Shown here piece after piece: positions 53,672 to 63,913 of a stretch of 64,000 bases of DNA. The notes under the pieces are model-generated. The model was not told where the DNA came from and did not search any database. It saw only the letters and a list, made by a program, of their open reading frames with translations. The stretch is from Pectobacterium peruviense. GTDB taxonomy: Bacteria; Pseudomonadota; Gammaproteobacteria; Enterobacterales; Enterobacteriaceae. The translations under genes and the position numbers were made by a program. Location: the NCBI RefSeq assembly GCF_002847345.1, contig NZ_LXFV01000003.1:1-64000 (forward strand), read 5' to 3'. The first letter of the stretch is position 1, and every line of letters begins with the position of its first letter.

Positions 53672-55406
53672 TTCCCCCACGCAGATTGCGTTGGACGGGC
53701 TGGAGAAGCGCTTTGTCGGACAGGAGAAACCGGCGCTTGCCAGCCTCACCGCCGAGATACGCAGCGGCGCAGTGACCGGACTAGTCGGCCCCGACGGCGC
53801 GGGGAAAACCACCCTGCTACGCATGCTGGCGGGGTTATTAACGCCCAGCAACGGTACGCTGCGTGTGGCGAATCTGGATCCCATCAAAGAAGATCGTCAG
53901 CTCCATGCCATTCTGGGCTACATGCCGCAGAAATTCGGTCTGTATGAAGATCTAACGGTGATGGAAAACCTGACGCTGTATGCCGACCTGAGCGGCATCA
54001 CCGGCGATGTGCGCAAAAAAACCTTTGACCGCTTACTGTCGTTTACTGACCTGACTCGCTTTACCGACAGACTGGCAGGCAAACTCTCCGGCGGCATGAA
54101 ACAGAAACTGGGGTTGGCCTGTACGCTCCTGGGGCAACCTAAGGTGCTTCTGCTGGATGAACCGGGCGTGGGCGTCGACCCGATATCCCGCCGTGAGCTG
54201 TGGCTGATGGTGCACGAATTGGCTGACGATGGCATGTTAATCCTATGGAGCACGTCTTATCTCGATGAAGCGGAACAGTGTCGGGATGTGCTGCTGCTGA
54301 ATGAAGGCGAGCTACTGTATCGCGGTGCGCCACGCGATCTGACCGCACGCATGGCGGGACGCTGCATACTGGTTGATACCGGAACTCGCCGACACAGGGA
54401 TGTGCTGCAAGAAGCATTGCGTCTGCCGCAGGTGAGCGACGGCGTGATTCAAGGGCAATACGTCAGACTGATGCTCAAACCGGAGGCAGATCGGGCATCG
54501 CTGCTCTCAGCGTTGCATCTGGAAAGCGGCAGCCTGCACGATACCGATCCGCGCTTTGAAGATGCGTTTATCGATCTGCTGGGCGGCGGCCCAACCAGTG
54601 ATTCATCGCTGGCGAGCATCATGCCGCAGATTGATATCAGCGGCGGCGAAACGGTGATTGAAGCACAGGCGCTGACGAAAAAATTTGGCGATTTCGCCGC
54701 GACTGATCACGTCAGCTTTCAGGTGAAACGCGGTGAAATCTTCGGCCTGCTCGGCCCGAACGGTGCAGGCAAATCAACCACCTTCAAGATGATGTGCGGT
54801 CTGCTGGTGCCAACCGAGGGCAAGGCGCTGGTGCTTGATATGGATCTGAAAACCAGCTCCGGCAAAGCACGCCAGCATTTGGGCTACATGGCGCAAAAAT
54901 TCTCGCTCTACGGCAATCTGACCGTCGAGCAGAATCTGCGATTTTTCTCCGGCGTTTATGGGCTAACGGGCAAAGCACAGCGCGATAAAATGGCCGGAAT
55001 GACCGAGGCCTTCAACTTCCAACCGATTTACCGCCAAACGCCAGATGCCCTGCCGCTGGGCTTCAAACAGCGGCTGGCGCTGGCCTGTGCACTCATGCAC
55101 GAACCCGATATTCTGTTTCTCGACGAACCGACCTCCGGTGTCGATCCGCTAACTCGGCGCGAGTTCTGGATACATATCAACGGCATGGTCAACCGCGGCG
55201 TCACCGTCATGGTCACCACCCACTTCATGGACGAAGCCGAATACTGCGACCGCATCGGGCTGGTGTATCGCGGCAAACTAATCGCCAGCGGTACGCCGGA
55301 CGAGTTGAAGCATCAAGCCGCCAGTACACAGACGCCATCACCGACGATGGAAGAGGCGTTTATTACGCTGATTCAGACTTACGACGGGGAGGCAGAACGT
55401 GGTTGA
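53664..55406 (+). CDS. ybhF: ABC exporter ATP-binding protein YbhF (two ATPase domains)
   Basis: 580 residues from ATG 53664, overlapping ybhG by eight bases; an upstream in-frame extension to 53574 is ignored. Two ATPase domains: the first has [22 protein letters not shown] and [11 protein letters not shown]; the second has [10 protein letters not shown], a diverged signature [13 protein letters not shown] and [10 protein letters not shown]. It drives a drug or cation efflux pump with YbhS and YbhR. Confidence 0.95.
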   Translation: MTDSPTQIALDGLEKRFVGQEKPALASLTAEIRSGAVTGLVGPDGAGKTTLLRMLAGLLTPSNGTLRVANLDPIKEDRQLHAILGYMPQKFGLYEDLTVMENLTLYADLSGITGDVRKKTFDRLLSFTDLTRFTDRLAGKLSGGMKQKLGLACTLLGQPKVLLLDEPGVGVDPISRRELWLMVHELADDGMLILWSTSYLDEAEQCRDVLLLNEGELLYRGAPRDLTARMAGRCILVDTGTRRHRDVLQEALRLPQVSDGVIQGQYVRLMLKPEADRASLLSALHLESGSLHDTDPRFEDAFIDLLGGGPTSDSSLASIMPQIDISGGETVIEAQALTKKFGDFAATDHVSFQVKRGEIFGLLGPNGAGKSTTFKMMCGLLVPTEGKALVLDMDLKTSSGKARQHLGYMAQKFSLYGNLTVEQNLRFFSGVYGLTGKAQRDKMAGMTEAFNFQPIYRQTPDALPLGFKQRLALACALMHEPDILFLDEPTSGVDPLTRREFWIHINGMVNRGVTVMVTTHFMDEAEYCDRIGLVYRGKLIASGTPDELKHQAASTQTPSPTMEEAFITLIQTYDGEAERG

Positions 55407-56574
55407 ACAAAATAGCGCTGAACAAGACAACGCGAGCCAGCACGGCAGCACGCACTTTTCGGGGCGTCGTCTTCGGGCGCTGTGCCTGAAAGAGACGCGC
55501 CAAATCTTGCGCGACCCCAGCAGCGGGTTAATTGCCTTCGTGATTCCATTGCTGTTGCTCTTTATCTTTGGCTACGGCATCAATCTGGATTCCAGCCGCC
55601 TACACGTCGGTATTCTGCTGGAACAACAGAGTGAAGACGCACGCGATCTGGCTAATACGTTTGCGGCCTCGCCGTTTATTGCGCCGACCATCAGCAATAA
55701 CCGCCAGCAGTTGATTCAGCAAATGCAGGCTGGCAGCATTCGTGGCCTGATCGTGATTCCCTCTGATTTTGCCGAACGGCTGGCACGACCAAGCGATAGC
55801 GCGCCAATTCAGGTCATCACCGACGGCAGCGAACCCAATACGGCAAATTTTGTTCAGGGATATGCGGAAGGAATCTGGCTGCTTTGGCAACAGCAGCGAG
55901 CAGAAGATCGCGGCCACACGTTCGAGCAACTTATTGAGGTGCAATCGCGCTACTGGTTTAATCCAGCCGCCATCAGCCAACATTTCATTATTCCCGGCGC
56001 GATTACCATCATCATGACGGTGATTGGCGCCATCCTCACTTCACTGGTGATTGCCCGCGAGTGGGAACGCGGGACGATGGAAGCGCTACTCTCTACGCAG
56101 GTCACCCGTGCAGAACTGCTGCTGTCCAAACTCATCCCGTATTACGTCCTTGGGATGATCGCCATGACACTGTGTATTCTGGTCTCCACCTTCATCATGC
56201 AGGTGCCCTATCGCGGCTCACTGATTTTACTGTTTATTATCAGCAGCCTGTTTCTTGCCAGCACGCTGGGTATGGGGTTGTTGATTTCCACCCTCACCCG
56301 CAACCAGTTCAACGCTGCCATGGTTGCGCTGAATGCAGCATTTCTACCCGCCATCATGCTGTCTGGCTTTATTTTTGAAATTGACAGCATGCCGGAATTT
56401 GTTCGAGGCGTGTCATACATCATCCCGGCGCGCTATTTCGTCAGCACGCTGCAAACGCTGTTTCTCGCAGGAAATATCGGTACCGTGCTGATGACAAACC
56501 TGCTGTTTCTGATTCTCTCGGCGATTGTCTTTATTGGCCTGACGGCCTGGCAAACCCGGCGCAGGCTGGATTAG
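55399..56574 (+). CDS. ybhS: ABC exporter permease YbhS
   Basis: 391 residues. ABC-2 type permease: one N-terminal segment ([20 protein letters not shown]), a large periplasmic loop, then five C-terminal segments with [20 protein letters not shown] and [20 protein letters not shown]. It pairs with YbhR in the membrane. It overlaps ybhF by eight bases. The length is close to E. coli YbhS. Confidence 0.93.
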   Translation: MVEQNSAEQDNASQHGSTHFSGRRLRALCLKETRQILRDPSSGLIAFVIPLLLLFIFGYGINLDSSRLHVGILLEQQSEDARDLANTFAASPFIAPTISNNRQQLIQQMQAGSIRGLIVIPSDFAERLARPSDSAPIQVITDGSEPNTANFVQGYAEGIWLLWQQQRAEDRGHTFEQLIEVQSRYWFNPAAISQHFIIPGAITIIMTVIGAILTSLVIAREWERGTMEALLSTQVTRAELLLSKLIPYYVLGMIAMTLCILVSTFIMQVPYRGSLILLFIISSLFLASTLGMGLLISTLTRNQFNAAMVALNAAFLPAIMLSGFIFEIDSMPEFVRGVSYIIPARYFVSTLQTLFLAGNIGTVLMTNLLFLILSAIVFIGLTAWQTRRRLD

Positions 56575-56583
56575 GGAGCGATT

Positions 56584-57705
56584 ATGCTGCATCGTCTGTG
56601 GACGTTGATTATTAAGGAACTGCAATCGCTGCTGCGCGATCCGCAAACGCGCTCCATTCTAGTGCTGCCCGTTATCCTTCAGGTTTCCCTGTTTCCTTTC
56701 GCCGCAACACTCGACGTGACCAACGCAACCATTGCGATTTACAGCGAAGATAACGGCCCCCACGCCATAGAATTGACGCAGCGCTTTGCCAAGGCAAAGT
56801 CCTTTTCTCACGTGTTGATGCTACATAGCTCGCAGGACGTGGCACCGACGCTGGATAACCAGCGAGCACTGCTGATTTTGCGTTTCCCGCCGCAGTTCTC
56901 GCGTGATATTGCCAGCGGGAACAGCGCCTCACTTCAGCTTATTCTGGACGGCAGACGCTCCAACAGCGCGCAGATCGCCGCCAACGATGTGCAGCACATC
57001 GTGCGGGATTATCAGTTGGAATTGCTGGCGGCCAAACCAGCTCAAAGCAGCGCTATTCATAACAACAGCGAGCTGGTGGTACGCCACTGGTATAACCCAA
57101 ATCTGGACTATAAATGGTTTGTGGTGCCGTCGCTGATTGCCATGATTGCCACTATCGGCGTGCTGATTGTTACGGCGCTCTCCGTCGCGCGCGAGCGGGA
57201 ACAAGGTACGTTGGAACAATTACTGGTTTCGCCACTATCGACTAGCCAGATATTCATTGGCAAAGCCGTGCCTGCGCTGATAGTCGCCACATTTCAGGCC
57301 ACGATAGTGCTGCTAGCGGGCATACTGATTTACCATATCCCCTTCGCCGGATCGCTGCTGCTGTTTTACAGCACGATGCTGATCTATGGTCTGTCATTGG
57401 TCGGCTTCGGCCTGCTGATTTCCTCGCTCTGTTCCACGCAACAGCAGGCGTTTATCGGCGTATTCGTTTTCCTGATGCCCGCCATCCTGCTTTCCGGCTA
57501 TGTATCACCGGTTGAGAACATGCCGATTTGGTTACAGCACATCACCTGGATTAACCCCATCCGTCACTTCACCGATATAACGAAGCAGATTTACCTCAAG
57601 GACGCGGACTTCAGCATTATCTGGGGCAGCTTATGGCCGCTGCTGATCATCACGCTAACCACCGGTTCGGCAGCCTACGCCATTTTTCGACGGAATATTG
57701 CTTAA
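56584..57705 (+). CDS. ybhR: ABC exporter permease YbhR
   Basis: 373 residues, an ABC-2 permease like Ybh[21 protein letters not shown], then a periplasmic domain, then [20 protein letters not shown] and several membrane helices ending [18 protein letters not shown]. It lies 9 bases after ybhS and completes the exporter. E. coli YbhR has a similar length. Confidence 0.93.
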   Translation: MLHRLWTLIIKELQSLLRDPQTRSILVLPVILQVSLFPFAATLDVTNATIAIYSEDNGPHAIELTQRFAKAKSFSHVLMLHSSQDVAPTLDNQRALLILRFPPQFSRDIASGNSASLQLILDGRRSNSAQIAANDVQHIVRDYQLELLAAKPAQSSAIHNNSELVVRHWYNPNLDYKWFVVPSLIAMIATIGVLIVTALSVAREREQGTLEQLLVSPLSTSQIFIGKAVPALIVATFQATIVLLAGILIYHIPFAGSLLLFYSTMLIYGLSLVGFGLLISSLCSTQQQAFIGVFVFLMPAILLSGYVSPVENMPIWLQHITWINPIRHFTDITKQIYLKDADFSIIWGSLWPLLIITLTTGSAAYAIFRRNIA

Positions 57706-58031
57706 TATCAGGTAGGTAAGGGAAACAGATAACTAGAGGCGTAAAAAATTGTGCTGAGGTGGCGTGGTCGCCGTGTGAGCGGCAGGACGCCGCGAAAGCC
57801 AGTGTCGCGTCGGGAACGCGTCACTGGGCGGCACGAATAGCGGACACGAGCGCCAAAGGCACCGCGTAGCGACACAATTAACGCCAAAGAGCCATAGGTC
57901 AAGGAGCTGCGGCGACTAAGTGCTCCTTGTCGGGCGTGTGATGAGGCACAGAAAACACTGTGTTTGACACGCCCGAAATCTTTGCACTCATTAACATAAA
58001 GCAGTGAAGGATTTAGGTTACAGCCTTGTCC
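57706..58031. repeat. Structured non-coding region between ybhR and ybhL
   Basis: About 320 GC-rich bases without a convincing gene. It contains a stem CAAGGAGC/GCTCCTTG (57900-57907, 57922-57929). A perfect 10-bp stem TCGGGCGTGT/ACACGCCCGA follows (57930-57939, 57967-57976) with an inner CACAG/CTGTG stem. The dense pairing and GC-rich, non-coding character resemble a dispersed intergenic repeat. There is no long T tract. Confidence 0.6.
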
Positions 58032-58739
58032 TTAACGACGATTACCGAAAATACGCAGCAGCATCAGGAACAGGTTGATGAAGTCGAGATACAGCGTCAA
58101 CGCGCCGACGATGGAGTATTTGCGGAAGCTATCTTTGTCATCAACAGACAACTGCTCGCCGATGTTTTTCAGCTTCTGGGTGTCATACGCGGTCAGACCG
58201 ACAAACACCACCACACCGATATAGGTTACAGCCCACATCAGCGCTTCGCTTTTCAGCCACAGGTTCACCAGCGAAGCCAGAACAATCCCGATCAGCGCCA
58301 TAAACAACATGCTGCCAAAGCCGCTTAAATCACGCTTCGTGGTGTAGCCGTACAGGCTCATCGCCCCGAACATCCCCGCCGTAATGACAAAGGTGCTGGC
58401 AATGGATTCACCGGAGTACATGATAAAAATGCTGGAAAGCGTCAGCCCCGTCAGCGCGGAATAGAGCATAAACAGCGACGTGGCAACGGTGCCGCTCAGG
58501 CGCTGTACCATGCCGGAAATGACAAATACCAGCCCCAGTTGGGCAATGATCAGTCCGAAGAAAGTGATCTGGCTGGAGAAAACAAAATTCAGTACGGCGG
58601 GCGTATTCGCCGCATACCAGGAGACGAACGCCGTCAGCAGCAGGCCACAGGTCATCCAACCATAAACCTGTGCCATATAGGCTTGGAGACCAGACTGCGA
58701 GCGCTCAACGATTGAACCAGAGCGTGGATATCTGTCCAT
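58032..58739 (-). CDS. ybhL: Bax inhibitor-1 family membrane protein YbhL
   Basis: 235 residues from ATG 58739 (AAAGGTAAC upstream); a longer frame to 58826 is ignored. Seven membrane segments of the BI-1/TMBIM family, starting MDRYPRSGSIVERSQSG and with AYDTQKLKNIGEQL near the end, where the aspartate belongs to the conserved ion-sensing pair. Likely a pH-sensitive ion leak channel. It follows moaE in the same direction, as in E. coli. Confidence 0.94.
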   Translation of the reverse strand: MDRYPRSGSIVERSQSGLQAYMAQVYGWMTCGLLLTAFVSWYAANTPAVLNFVFSSQITFFGLIIAQLGLVFVISGMVQRLSGTVATSLFMLYSALTGLTLSSIFIMYSGESIASTFVITAGMFGAMSLYGYTTKRDLSGFGSMLFMALIGIVLASLVNLWLKSEALMWAVTYIGVVVFVGLTAYDTQKLKNIGEQLSVDDKDSFRKYSIVGALTLYLDFINLFLMLLRIFGNRR

Positions 58740-58851
58740 GATGTTACCTTTGCATAAAGTTATCTGATTAACGCGGCGCGAACCGCCTGATTGGGGGATC
58801 GAGACTGAATATTCTCTCCCCGCCATCCTTTTATCCTAACACAGAAATCGA

Positions 58852-59304
58852 CTACCAGCGCTGCGCGGCCTGTTTATCACTGTCGCGTGATTCCACCCAA
58901 TGCTCGCCTTCCGGCGTGGCTTCCCGCTTCCAGAATGGCGCACGGGTTTTCAGGTAATCCATGATGAATTGGGCGGCATCAAATGCCGCGCTGCGATGGG
59001 CAGCACTGACACCAACAAACACAATTTCATCGCCCGGATAGAGTGCGCCGACTCGATGAATCACGCTCACACGCGGCAGTTCCCAACGTTCGCGTGCCAG
59101 CTCGACAATCTCCGCCAGCGCCTTTTCCGTCATGCCGGGATAGTGTTCCAGCGTCAACACGCTGACATTTTTCGCCAGATTGTGATTACGCACCTTCCCC
59201 GTAAACGTCACCACCGCGCCATCTTCATCACACTGCGACAGCCACTGGTATTCATCACCTACGTTGAAGTTCTCTTCGCCGACCTGAATGCGCGTTTCTG
59301 CCAC
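58852..59304 (-). CDS. moaE: Molybdopterin synthase large subunit MoaE
   Basis: 150 residues from GTG 59304 (GGGAGG upstream), giving the same N-terminus (MAETRIQVG) as E. coli; the frame's TTG at 59310 is not needed. It has GAVVTFTGKVRNHN, LEHYPGMTEKALAEI and the catalytic lysines in DYLKTRAPFWKREATPEG. With MoaD it converts cPMP to molybdopterin. Last gene of the moa operon. Confidence 0.95.
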   Translation of the reverse strand: MAETRIQVGEENFNVGDEYQWLSQCDEDGAVVTFTGKVRNHNLAKNVSVLTLEHYPGMTEKALAEIVELARERWELPRVSVIHRVGALYPGDEIVFVGVSAAHRSAAFDAAQFIMDYLKTRAPFWKREATPEGEHWVESRDSDKQAAQRW

Positions 59305-59306
59305 GA

Positions 59307-59552
59307 TCAACCTCCCGTTACCGGTGGGAAAAATGCCACTTCATCGCCATCCTGTAGCGGGTGCGTCAACTCAACCAGCGACTGATTTACCGCTGCCAAC
59401 AACTTGCCGGATTCCAATGCTAATTCCCAACGAGCCCCACGCTGGCACAACGCCTGTCGAACATCCTCTACGGTGGCATAATCAGCAGGCAGCGACAGGC
59501 TGTCTGTGTCGATCAGTTCACGCACCTGTGCAAAAAACAGAACCTTAATCAT
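59307..59552 (-). CDS. moaD: Molybdopterin synthase sulphur carrier MoaD
   Basis: 81 residues, ubiquitin-like, ending in FFPPVTGG. The terminal Gly-Gly is the site of adenylation and thiocarboxylation by MoeB. It overlaps moaC by four bases and adjoins moaE. Confidence 0.95.
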   Translation of the reverse strand: MIKVLFFAQVRELIDTDSLSLPADYATVEDVRQALCQRGARWELALESGKLLAAVNQSLVELTHPLQDGDEVAFFPPVTGG

Positions 59553-60043
59553 GACCCCTCCGCTGTAAAATCACCGGATTTTCCGCCACTCTTCGCCAAT
59601 AAGCGCACTGGGCCAATCACCATATCTTTCTGCACGGCTTTGCACATGTCATAGATGGTCAGCGCGGCAACAGAAGCAGCAGTCAGCGCTTCCATCTCCA
59701 CGCCGGTTTTCCCCGTCAGGCGACACACGGACTCGATGCGAACTCGATTGTGCTCCGGCTGTGCTTCCAGCTCGACAGCCACTTTACTCAGCAGTAGCGG
59801 GTGACAAAGCGGAATCAGCTCCCAGGTACGTTTTGCGGCCTGAATCCCAGCAATACGCGCGGTGGCAAACACATCGCCTTTATGGTGGCTACCGGCAATA
59901 ATCATCGCCAGCGTCTGCGGTGCCATTTCAACGAAGGCTTCCGCACGGGCTTCACGCACGGTCTCCGCTTTGGCGGAAACATCTACCATTGCGGCTTCGC
60001 CAGCGGCGTTTATGTGGGTCAATTGTGGCTTAGATGATGACAT
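59549..60043 (-). CDS. moaC: Cyclic pyranopterin monophosphate synthase MoaC
   Basis: 164 residues. MoaC motifs: [38 protein letters not shown] and [20 protein letters not shown]. It converts the MoaA product to cyclic pyranopterin monophosphate. Encoded 18 bases after moaB. Confidence 0.96.
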   Translation of the reverse strand: MSSSKPQLTHINAAGEAAMVDVSAKAETVREARAEAFVEMAPQTLAMIIAGSHHKGDVFATARIAGIQAAKRTWELIPLCHPLLLSKVAVELEAQPEHNRVRIESVCRLTGKTGVEMEALTAASVAALTIYDMCKAVQKDMVIGPVRLLAKSGGKSGDFTAEGS

Positions 60044-60061
60044 AGTGAGTAAGGCTTATCG

Positions 60062-60580
60062 TTAAGAGGATTTTTTTAAGTGCGGGTAAAAATTGCACGG
60101 TTTCTGACGCGCATCCAGCTGTTCCTGAATGATACGTTCCCACGCCGTTCGACAAGCGCGAGTCGAACCCGGCATGGCAAAAATCACCGTCTGATTAGCC
60201 AGACCGGCAAGCGCGCGGGATTGCAGTGTCGCGGTGCCAATATCTTCATACGACACCATGCGAAACAGTTCACCGAAACCTTCAATTTCGCGATCGAACA
60301 AAACACCAATGGCTTCCGGCACTACATCGCCTGCCGTAAAGCCCGTGCCACCGTTAATCAAAATACCCTGTACTTCCTCGCTGGCAATCCACGCCGAGAT
60401 CTGTGCGCGAATCTGGTACAAATTTTCTTTCACGATAGCGCTGTCGACAATACGATGCCCTGCGGACTGTGCTGCTTCGCGCAGATAGTCGCCGGAGGTA
60501 TCGTCTTCCGCCGTACGGCGTTCGGAAACGGTCAGTACCGCCAGATTGAGAGAAACAAATTCGCTGCTGACTTTGCTCAT
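60062..60580 (-). CDS. moaB: Molybdenum cofactor biosynthesis protein MoaB
   Basis: 172 residues. MogA/MoaB fold: NLAVLTVSERRTAEDDTSGD, LINGGTGFTAGDVVPEAI and MPGSTRACRTAWERII. It is related to adenylyl transferases for molybdopterin, though in E. coli its role is considered minor. Position in the moa operon as in E. coli. Confidence 0.95.
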   Translation of the reverse strand: MSKVSSEFVSLNLAVLTVSERRTAEDDTSGDYLREAAQSAGHRIVDSAIVKENLYQIRAQISAWIASEEVQGILINGGTGFTAGDVVPEAIGVLFDREIEGFGELFRMVSYEDIGTATLQSRALAGLANQTVIFAMPGSTRACRTAWERIIQEQLDARQKPCNFYPHLKKSS

Positions 60581-60614
60581 GTCAGGCTCCTTTAAGAATC
60601 AGTGATGTCGCGGA

Positions 60615-61604
60615 TTAACCGCCGATAAATGACAGATTTTGCGTCATGCCGCTATTGCCTTCATGCAGGAAGTGCGTCTGCTTCTTCGTCGACAATCCAC
60701 CCGAGATACGCATTTTCAAATCATCGAGATGACGATCGTCAGCCAGCAAATCACGCAGGGGGATGCCCTGCTCACCAAAAAGGCACAGATGCAGGTTACC
60801 GATAGCAGACACGCGAAGACGGTTGCAGCTCAGGCAAAAATCTTTCTCATACGGCATGATTAGCCCGATTTCACCCTGATAGTCTGGATGGCAGAACACC
60901 TGAGCAGGACCGTCGCTGCGTGCACGTTGCTGCTGTTGCCACCCTTGCTGCAATAGCTGCTGGCGAATTACCTCGCCGGAAACGTGGTGACGGCGGAACA
61001 GCTCGCCCCCTTCTCCCGTTTCCATCAGTTCAATAAAGCGGAGTTGAATCGGGCGGTGTTTAATCCAGTCGAGAAAGGTTTGTAGGCTGCCCGCGTTCAC
61101 ATCACGCATCAGCACGGTGTTAACCTTAACTTTGGCAAAACCGCAGTCAAACGCCGCATCGATGCCATCCATCACCTGGCGGAATTTATCCTGCCCAGTA
61201 ATCGCATGAAACTGGCGCGCATCCAGGCTGTCAACGCTGACATTCAGTGCCGTTAGTCCGGCATTACGCCATTGCGCCACGTCGCGAGCCAGACGGTAAC
61301 CGTTGGTGGTCACCGCCAGCGTACGAATGGCTGGATTTTCTCGAATAGCAGCAATGATATCGACGAAGTCACGACGCAGAGACGGCTCACCGCCGGTGAG
61401 ACGAACTTTTTCCGTCCCCAATTCAGCAAAGGCGCGGCTGACGCGACGAATCTCATCGAGTGACAAAAAGCGATGTGGATTGGTGCCATTGGCCTGATAA
61501 CCATCCGGCAGACAGTAGGTACAACGAAAATTGCAGACGTCTGTGATAGACAGACGCAAATAGTAAAACTTGCGCGCAAACGCATCAGTCAGTTGACTCA
61601 CCAT
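60615..61604 (-). CDS. moaA: GTP 3',8-cyclase MoaA (radical SAM)
   Basis: 329 residues from ATG 61604, with GGAAAGGTG upstream, exactly the E. coli length; a longer frame to 61682 runs into the riboswitch. The radical SAM motif CNFRCTYC is near residue 24. The C-terminal cluster cysteines are in [10 protein letters not shown] and LHLCLFG. The terminal GG pair (FIGG) is intact. First step of molybdenum cofactor synthesis. First gene of moaABCDE. Confidence 0.96.
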   Translation of the reverse strand: MVSQLTDAFARKFYYLRLSITDVCNFRCTYCLPDGYQANGTNPHRFLSLDEIRRVSRAFAELGTEKVRLTGGEPSLRRDFVDIIAAIRENPAIRTLAVTTNGYRLARDVAQWRNAGLTALNVSVDSLDARQFHAITGQDKFRQVMDGIDAAFDCGFAKVKVNTVLMRDVNAGSLQTFLDWIKHRPIQLRFIELMETGEGGELFRRHHVSGEVIRQQLLQQGWQQQQRARSDGPAQVFCHPDYQGEIGLIMPYEKDFCLSCNRLRVSAIGNLHLCLFGEQGIPLRDLLADDRHLDDLKMRISGGLSTKKQTHFLHEGNSGMTQNLSFIGG

Positions 61605-61605
61605 A

Positions 61606-61735
61606 AACACCTTTCCAAATACGGGAGATGCAGGCATTTCTACCTCGCACCCTGGTGACCGCGAAGGCCACGGCCAAGACACCGTATCACGCGCAATAAG
61701 CGCATAACTTAGGCACCAAGGCTAGGAGTTTGATT
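61606..61735 (-). ncRNA. Molybdenum cofactor (Moco) riboswitch
   Basis: The moaA leader contains sequences typical of the Moco RNA motif: CTCCTAGCC near its 5' end, a GGCCGTGGCCTTCGCGGTCA stem-loop, ACCAGGGTGCGAGGTAG, and CCTGCATCTCCC just before the moaA ribosome site. In E. coli the same element represses moaA translation when cofactor is plentiful. Structure was judged by eye; ends are approximate. Confidence 0.8.
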
Positions 61736-61983
61736 CTCATCGGTTATCCGTCAGACAACGGTAGGATTACCAGTAAAGAACCGTGATTTCATTGAGCAGT
61801 TTACTGCGAAAAAGCCCTGCTAACCACTCTCAAAATCGATATGTAAAATAATATATAACGTATTTTCAATATCTTATGTTGCACAGCATACGGGAAAATG
61901 TGTGGTAGAAATTGTCTCAGGTCATGCCAGTGTGAGGATTTTTCGCCTTTTAAGGTGAAATCAGCTACCTTAGCGGCAATTGT

Positions 61984-62253
61984 TATACCCTAAATAATTC
62001 GAGTTTCAGGACAAAACGTACTCGTTTTGAACAACGCGAAGCGTTGGCCCGCTAGGGCGATGCTCGGCAATGAGCATCGTAACCGGCAAGGGAAGGACCC
62101 CCGATGGGCTTACTCAAGTAAGTGATTCGGGTGACAAATCTGCCGGGAGCAGATTTGAACGCTGCTTGCAGCGGCCCTTCAGGGCGAGTCCCACGACGGG
62201 CCGAGTATTTGAACGCAGCCAACGCACATGCAACTTGAAGTATGACGGGTATA
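61984..62253. repeat. MITE-like intergenic repeat (270 bp)
   Basis: Ends are imperfect inverted repeats, TATACCCTAAATAATTCGAG on one side and the complement of TATACCCGTCATACTTCAAG on the other. Inside are hairpins CGATGCTC/GAGCATCG (62058-62065, 62072-62079) and CAAATCTGC/GCAGATTTG (62135-62143, 62149-62157). A shorter relative is at 45216-45310. Non-coding; one frame runs through it into ybhK but is not the true start. Confidence 0.88.
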
Positions 62254-62294
62254 CACGTTATTCATATTCCTCTGGCTTATTCATAAGGTTCTCT

Positions 62295-63203
62295 ATGCGC
62301 AATCGCACGTTGGCCGACCTCGACAGGGTTGTCGCGTTAGGAGGCGGACACGGTTTAGGTCGTGTAATGTCTTCGCTCTCTTCCCTAGGTTCACGGCTAA
62401 CCGGCATTGTCACGACCACAGATAACGGCGGTTCTACCGGCCGCATCCGTCGCGCCGAAGGCGGGCTTGCCTGGGGCGATACGCGCAACTGTCTGAACCA
62501 ACTGATCACCACACCCAGCGTAGCCTCTGCGATGTTTGAATACCGGTTTAACGGTAACGGCGAGCTTGCTGGGCACAATCTGGGTAACCTGATGCTAAAA
62601 GCGCTCGATCACCTGAGCGTGCGTCCGCTGGAAGCTATCAATCTGATTCGCAATTTGCTCAAAGTGGACGCCTTTTTAATTCCGATGTCCGAGCATCCTG
62701 TCGATTTAATGGCGATTGATGAGCAAGGTAACCCCGTTTATGGCGAAGTCGAGATCGATCAGTTGGCGGCCTTACCGCAAGATTTGATGCTGTATCCAAC
62801 CGTACCAGCAACGCGTGAGGCCATTGATGCCATCGCCAAAGCCGATCTGATTTTGATTGGCCCCGGCAGTTTCCTTACTAGCCTAATGCCGTTGCTGCTG
62901 CTCGAGGATCTAACGCAGGCGCTCCGCCGCACGCCCGCACCCATGGTGTACATTGGCAACCTAGGCAATGAACAAAGCAATCCCGCTGCTCGCCTGACGC
63001 TGGCGGAAAAATTGTTCTGGATTGAACGCAAAGTGGGGAAACCGGTTATTGATGCAGCAATCGTCGGCCCAAAAGTTGATGTCAGCCAGATAGGTGACCG
63101 TCTGGTCGTGCAGCAGGCGTTGGCTGCGGAGGATGTGCCCCATCATCACGACCGTCAATTACTGCGCCAAGCCATCGACGTCGTGCTGCAAAAGCTGGGA
63201 TAG
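62295..63203 (+). CDS. ybhK: Gluconeogenesis factor family protein YbhK (YvcK-like)
   Basis: 302 residues from ATG 62295 (AAGG upstream). The UPF0052/CofD fold is visible: [50 protein letters not shown] and [15 protein letters not shown]. YvcK of Bacillus acts in cell-wall metabolism and carbon use and binds UDP sugars. It diverges from moaA as in E. coli. Confidence 0.94.
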   Translation: MRNRTLADLDRVVALGGGHGLGRVMSSLSSLGSRLTGIVTTTDNGGSTGRIRRAEGGLAWGDTRNCLNQLITTPSVASAMFEYRFNGNGELAGHNLGNLMLKALDHLSVRPLEAINLIRNLLKVDAFLIPMSEHPVDLMAIDEQGNPVYGEVEIDQLAALPQDLMLYPTVPATREAIDAIAKADLILIGPGSFLTSLMPLLLLEDLTQALRRTPAPMVYIGNLGNEQSNPAARLTLAEKLFWIERKVGKPVIDAAIVGPKVDVSQIGDRLVVQQALAAEDVPHHHDRQLLRQAIDVVLQKLG

Positions 63204-63210
63204 ACTGACA

Positions 63211-63786
63211 CTACCGTGGGATTTTCGGGCTTTCACAGCGCTCCATGTTCACCAACGAGGGAGTATTCATGCTGATGAACGGGCGGTATTCCTCGTATAT
63301 TTTCGCAGCCTGAGCACGGCTGCCAATCTCATGCAGAATTGCCTCAGCCTGAAAATAGCGTTTCAGCATATCGGCGTCATTACACGGTGGGAGATGAGCG
63401 AGGTTTACGCCTAAATCGGAGAACTTGCTCATCAAAGCAGAAAGGTCATCACGTACTTTGTTGATTCTTAATTCAGGTTCCAGCGACTTAACCGAAAGCG
63501 CGACATTCTGCTCACGCAGATCAAGCCGCCCTTCACGCTCAGCGATTTGCCGAATCTGGCTATCAAGAGTCTCTTCGCGCGTTGCCAATTGCTGTTCACG
63601 AAAATCCACAACTGACGTCTGCTTTACCAACGCCAGTTCCCTTTCGCGAATTTGATTGAGCTGCTCATTGCGATAATCCTCAAACTGCATTTTTTGCTGG
63701 TAGTTGTATATCGTCCAGCCAGACAGCGCCGCAACAACAATAAGAAATGTTTTGGCGTTATTTTTGATTAATTCCCTATCAATCAT
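63211..63786 (-). CDS. Membrane-anchored coiled-coil protein of unknown function
   Basis: 191 residues. One N-terminal membrane segment (AKTFLIVVAALSGWTIYNYQ) is followed by a long coiled coil with repeating RE/QQ patterns (LATREETLDSQIRQIAEREG). A C-terminal domain of about 70 residues has two cysteines (PPCNDADM and ERCESP). I do not recognise the family. It converges on ybhK with seven bases between stop codons, and stands alone on its strand. Confidence 0.8.
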   Translation of the reverse strand: MIDRELIKNNAKTFLIVVAALSGWTIYNYQQKMQFEDYRNEQLNQIRERELALVKQTSVVDFREQQLATREETLDSQIRQIAEREGRLDLREQNVALSVKSLEPELRINKVRDDLSALMSKFSDLGVNLAHLPPCNDADMLKRYFQAEAILHEIGSRAQAAKIYEEYRPFISMNTPSLVNMERCESPKIPR

Positions 63787-63913
63787 CCCTTAAAACCTCG
63801 TGTTGCCTCAGAAGCTAGCCGTTCTCAGATGTCGTTAGTGACCGCCGTATTTTCTCTAGGTCCTCCTGACAATGAAGCATCGCATCAAAAAGAGATCATT
63901 AATGGCAGCCCCT

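Larger units (their letters stand above)
61605..62294. other. Divergent region between moaA and ybhK
   Basis: About 690 bases without a protein gene. It contains the Moco riboswitch (61606-61735), the moaA promoter area with AT-rich sequence near 61800-61900, and a 270-base MITE-like repeat (61984-62253) that stands directly before ybhK. Confidence 0.8.

Noticed and set aside
62070..62294. In-frame extension of ybhK by 75 residues to 62070
   Set aside because: The extension is a reading of the MITE-like repeat. ATG 62295 has a ribosome site and gives the normal family start.
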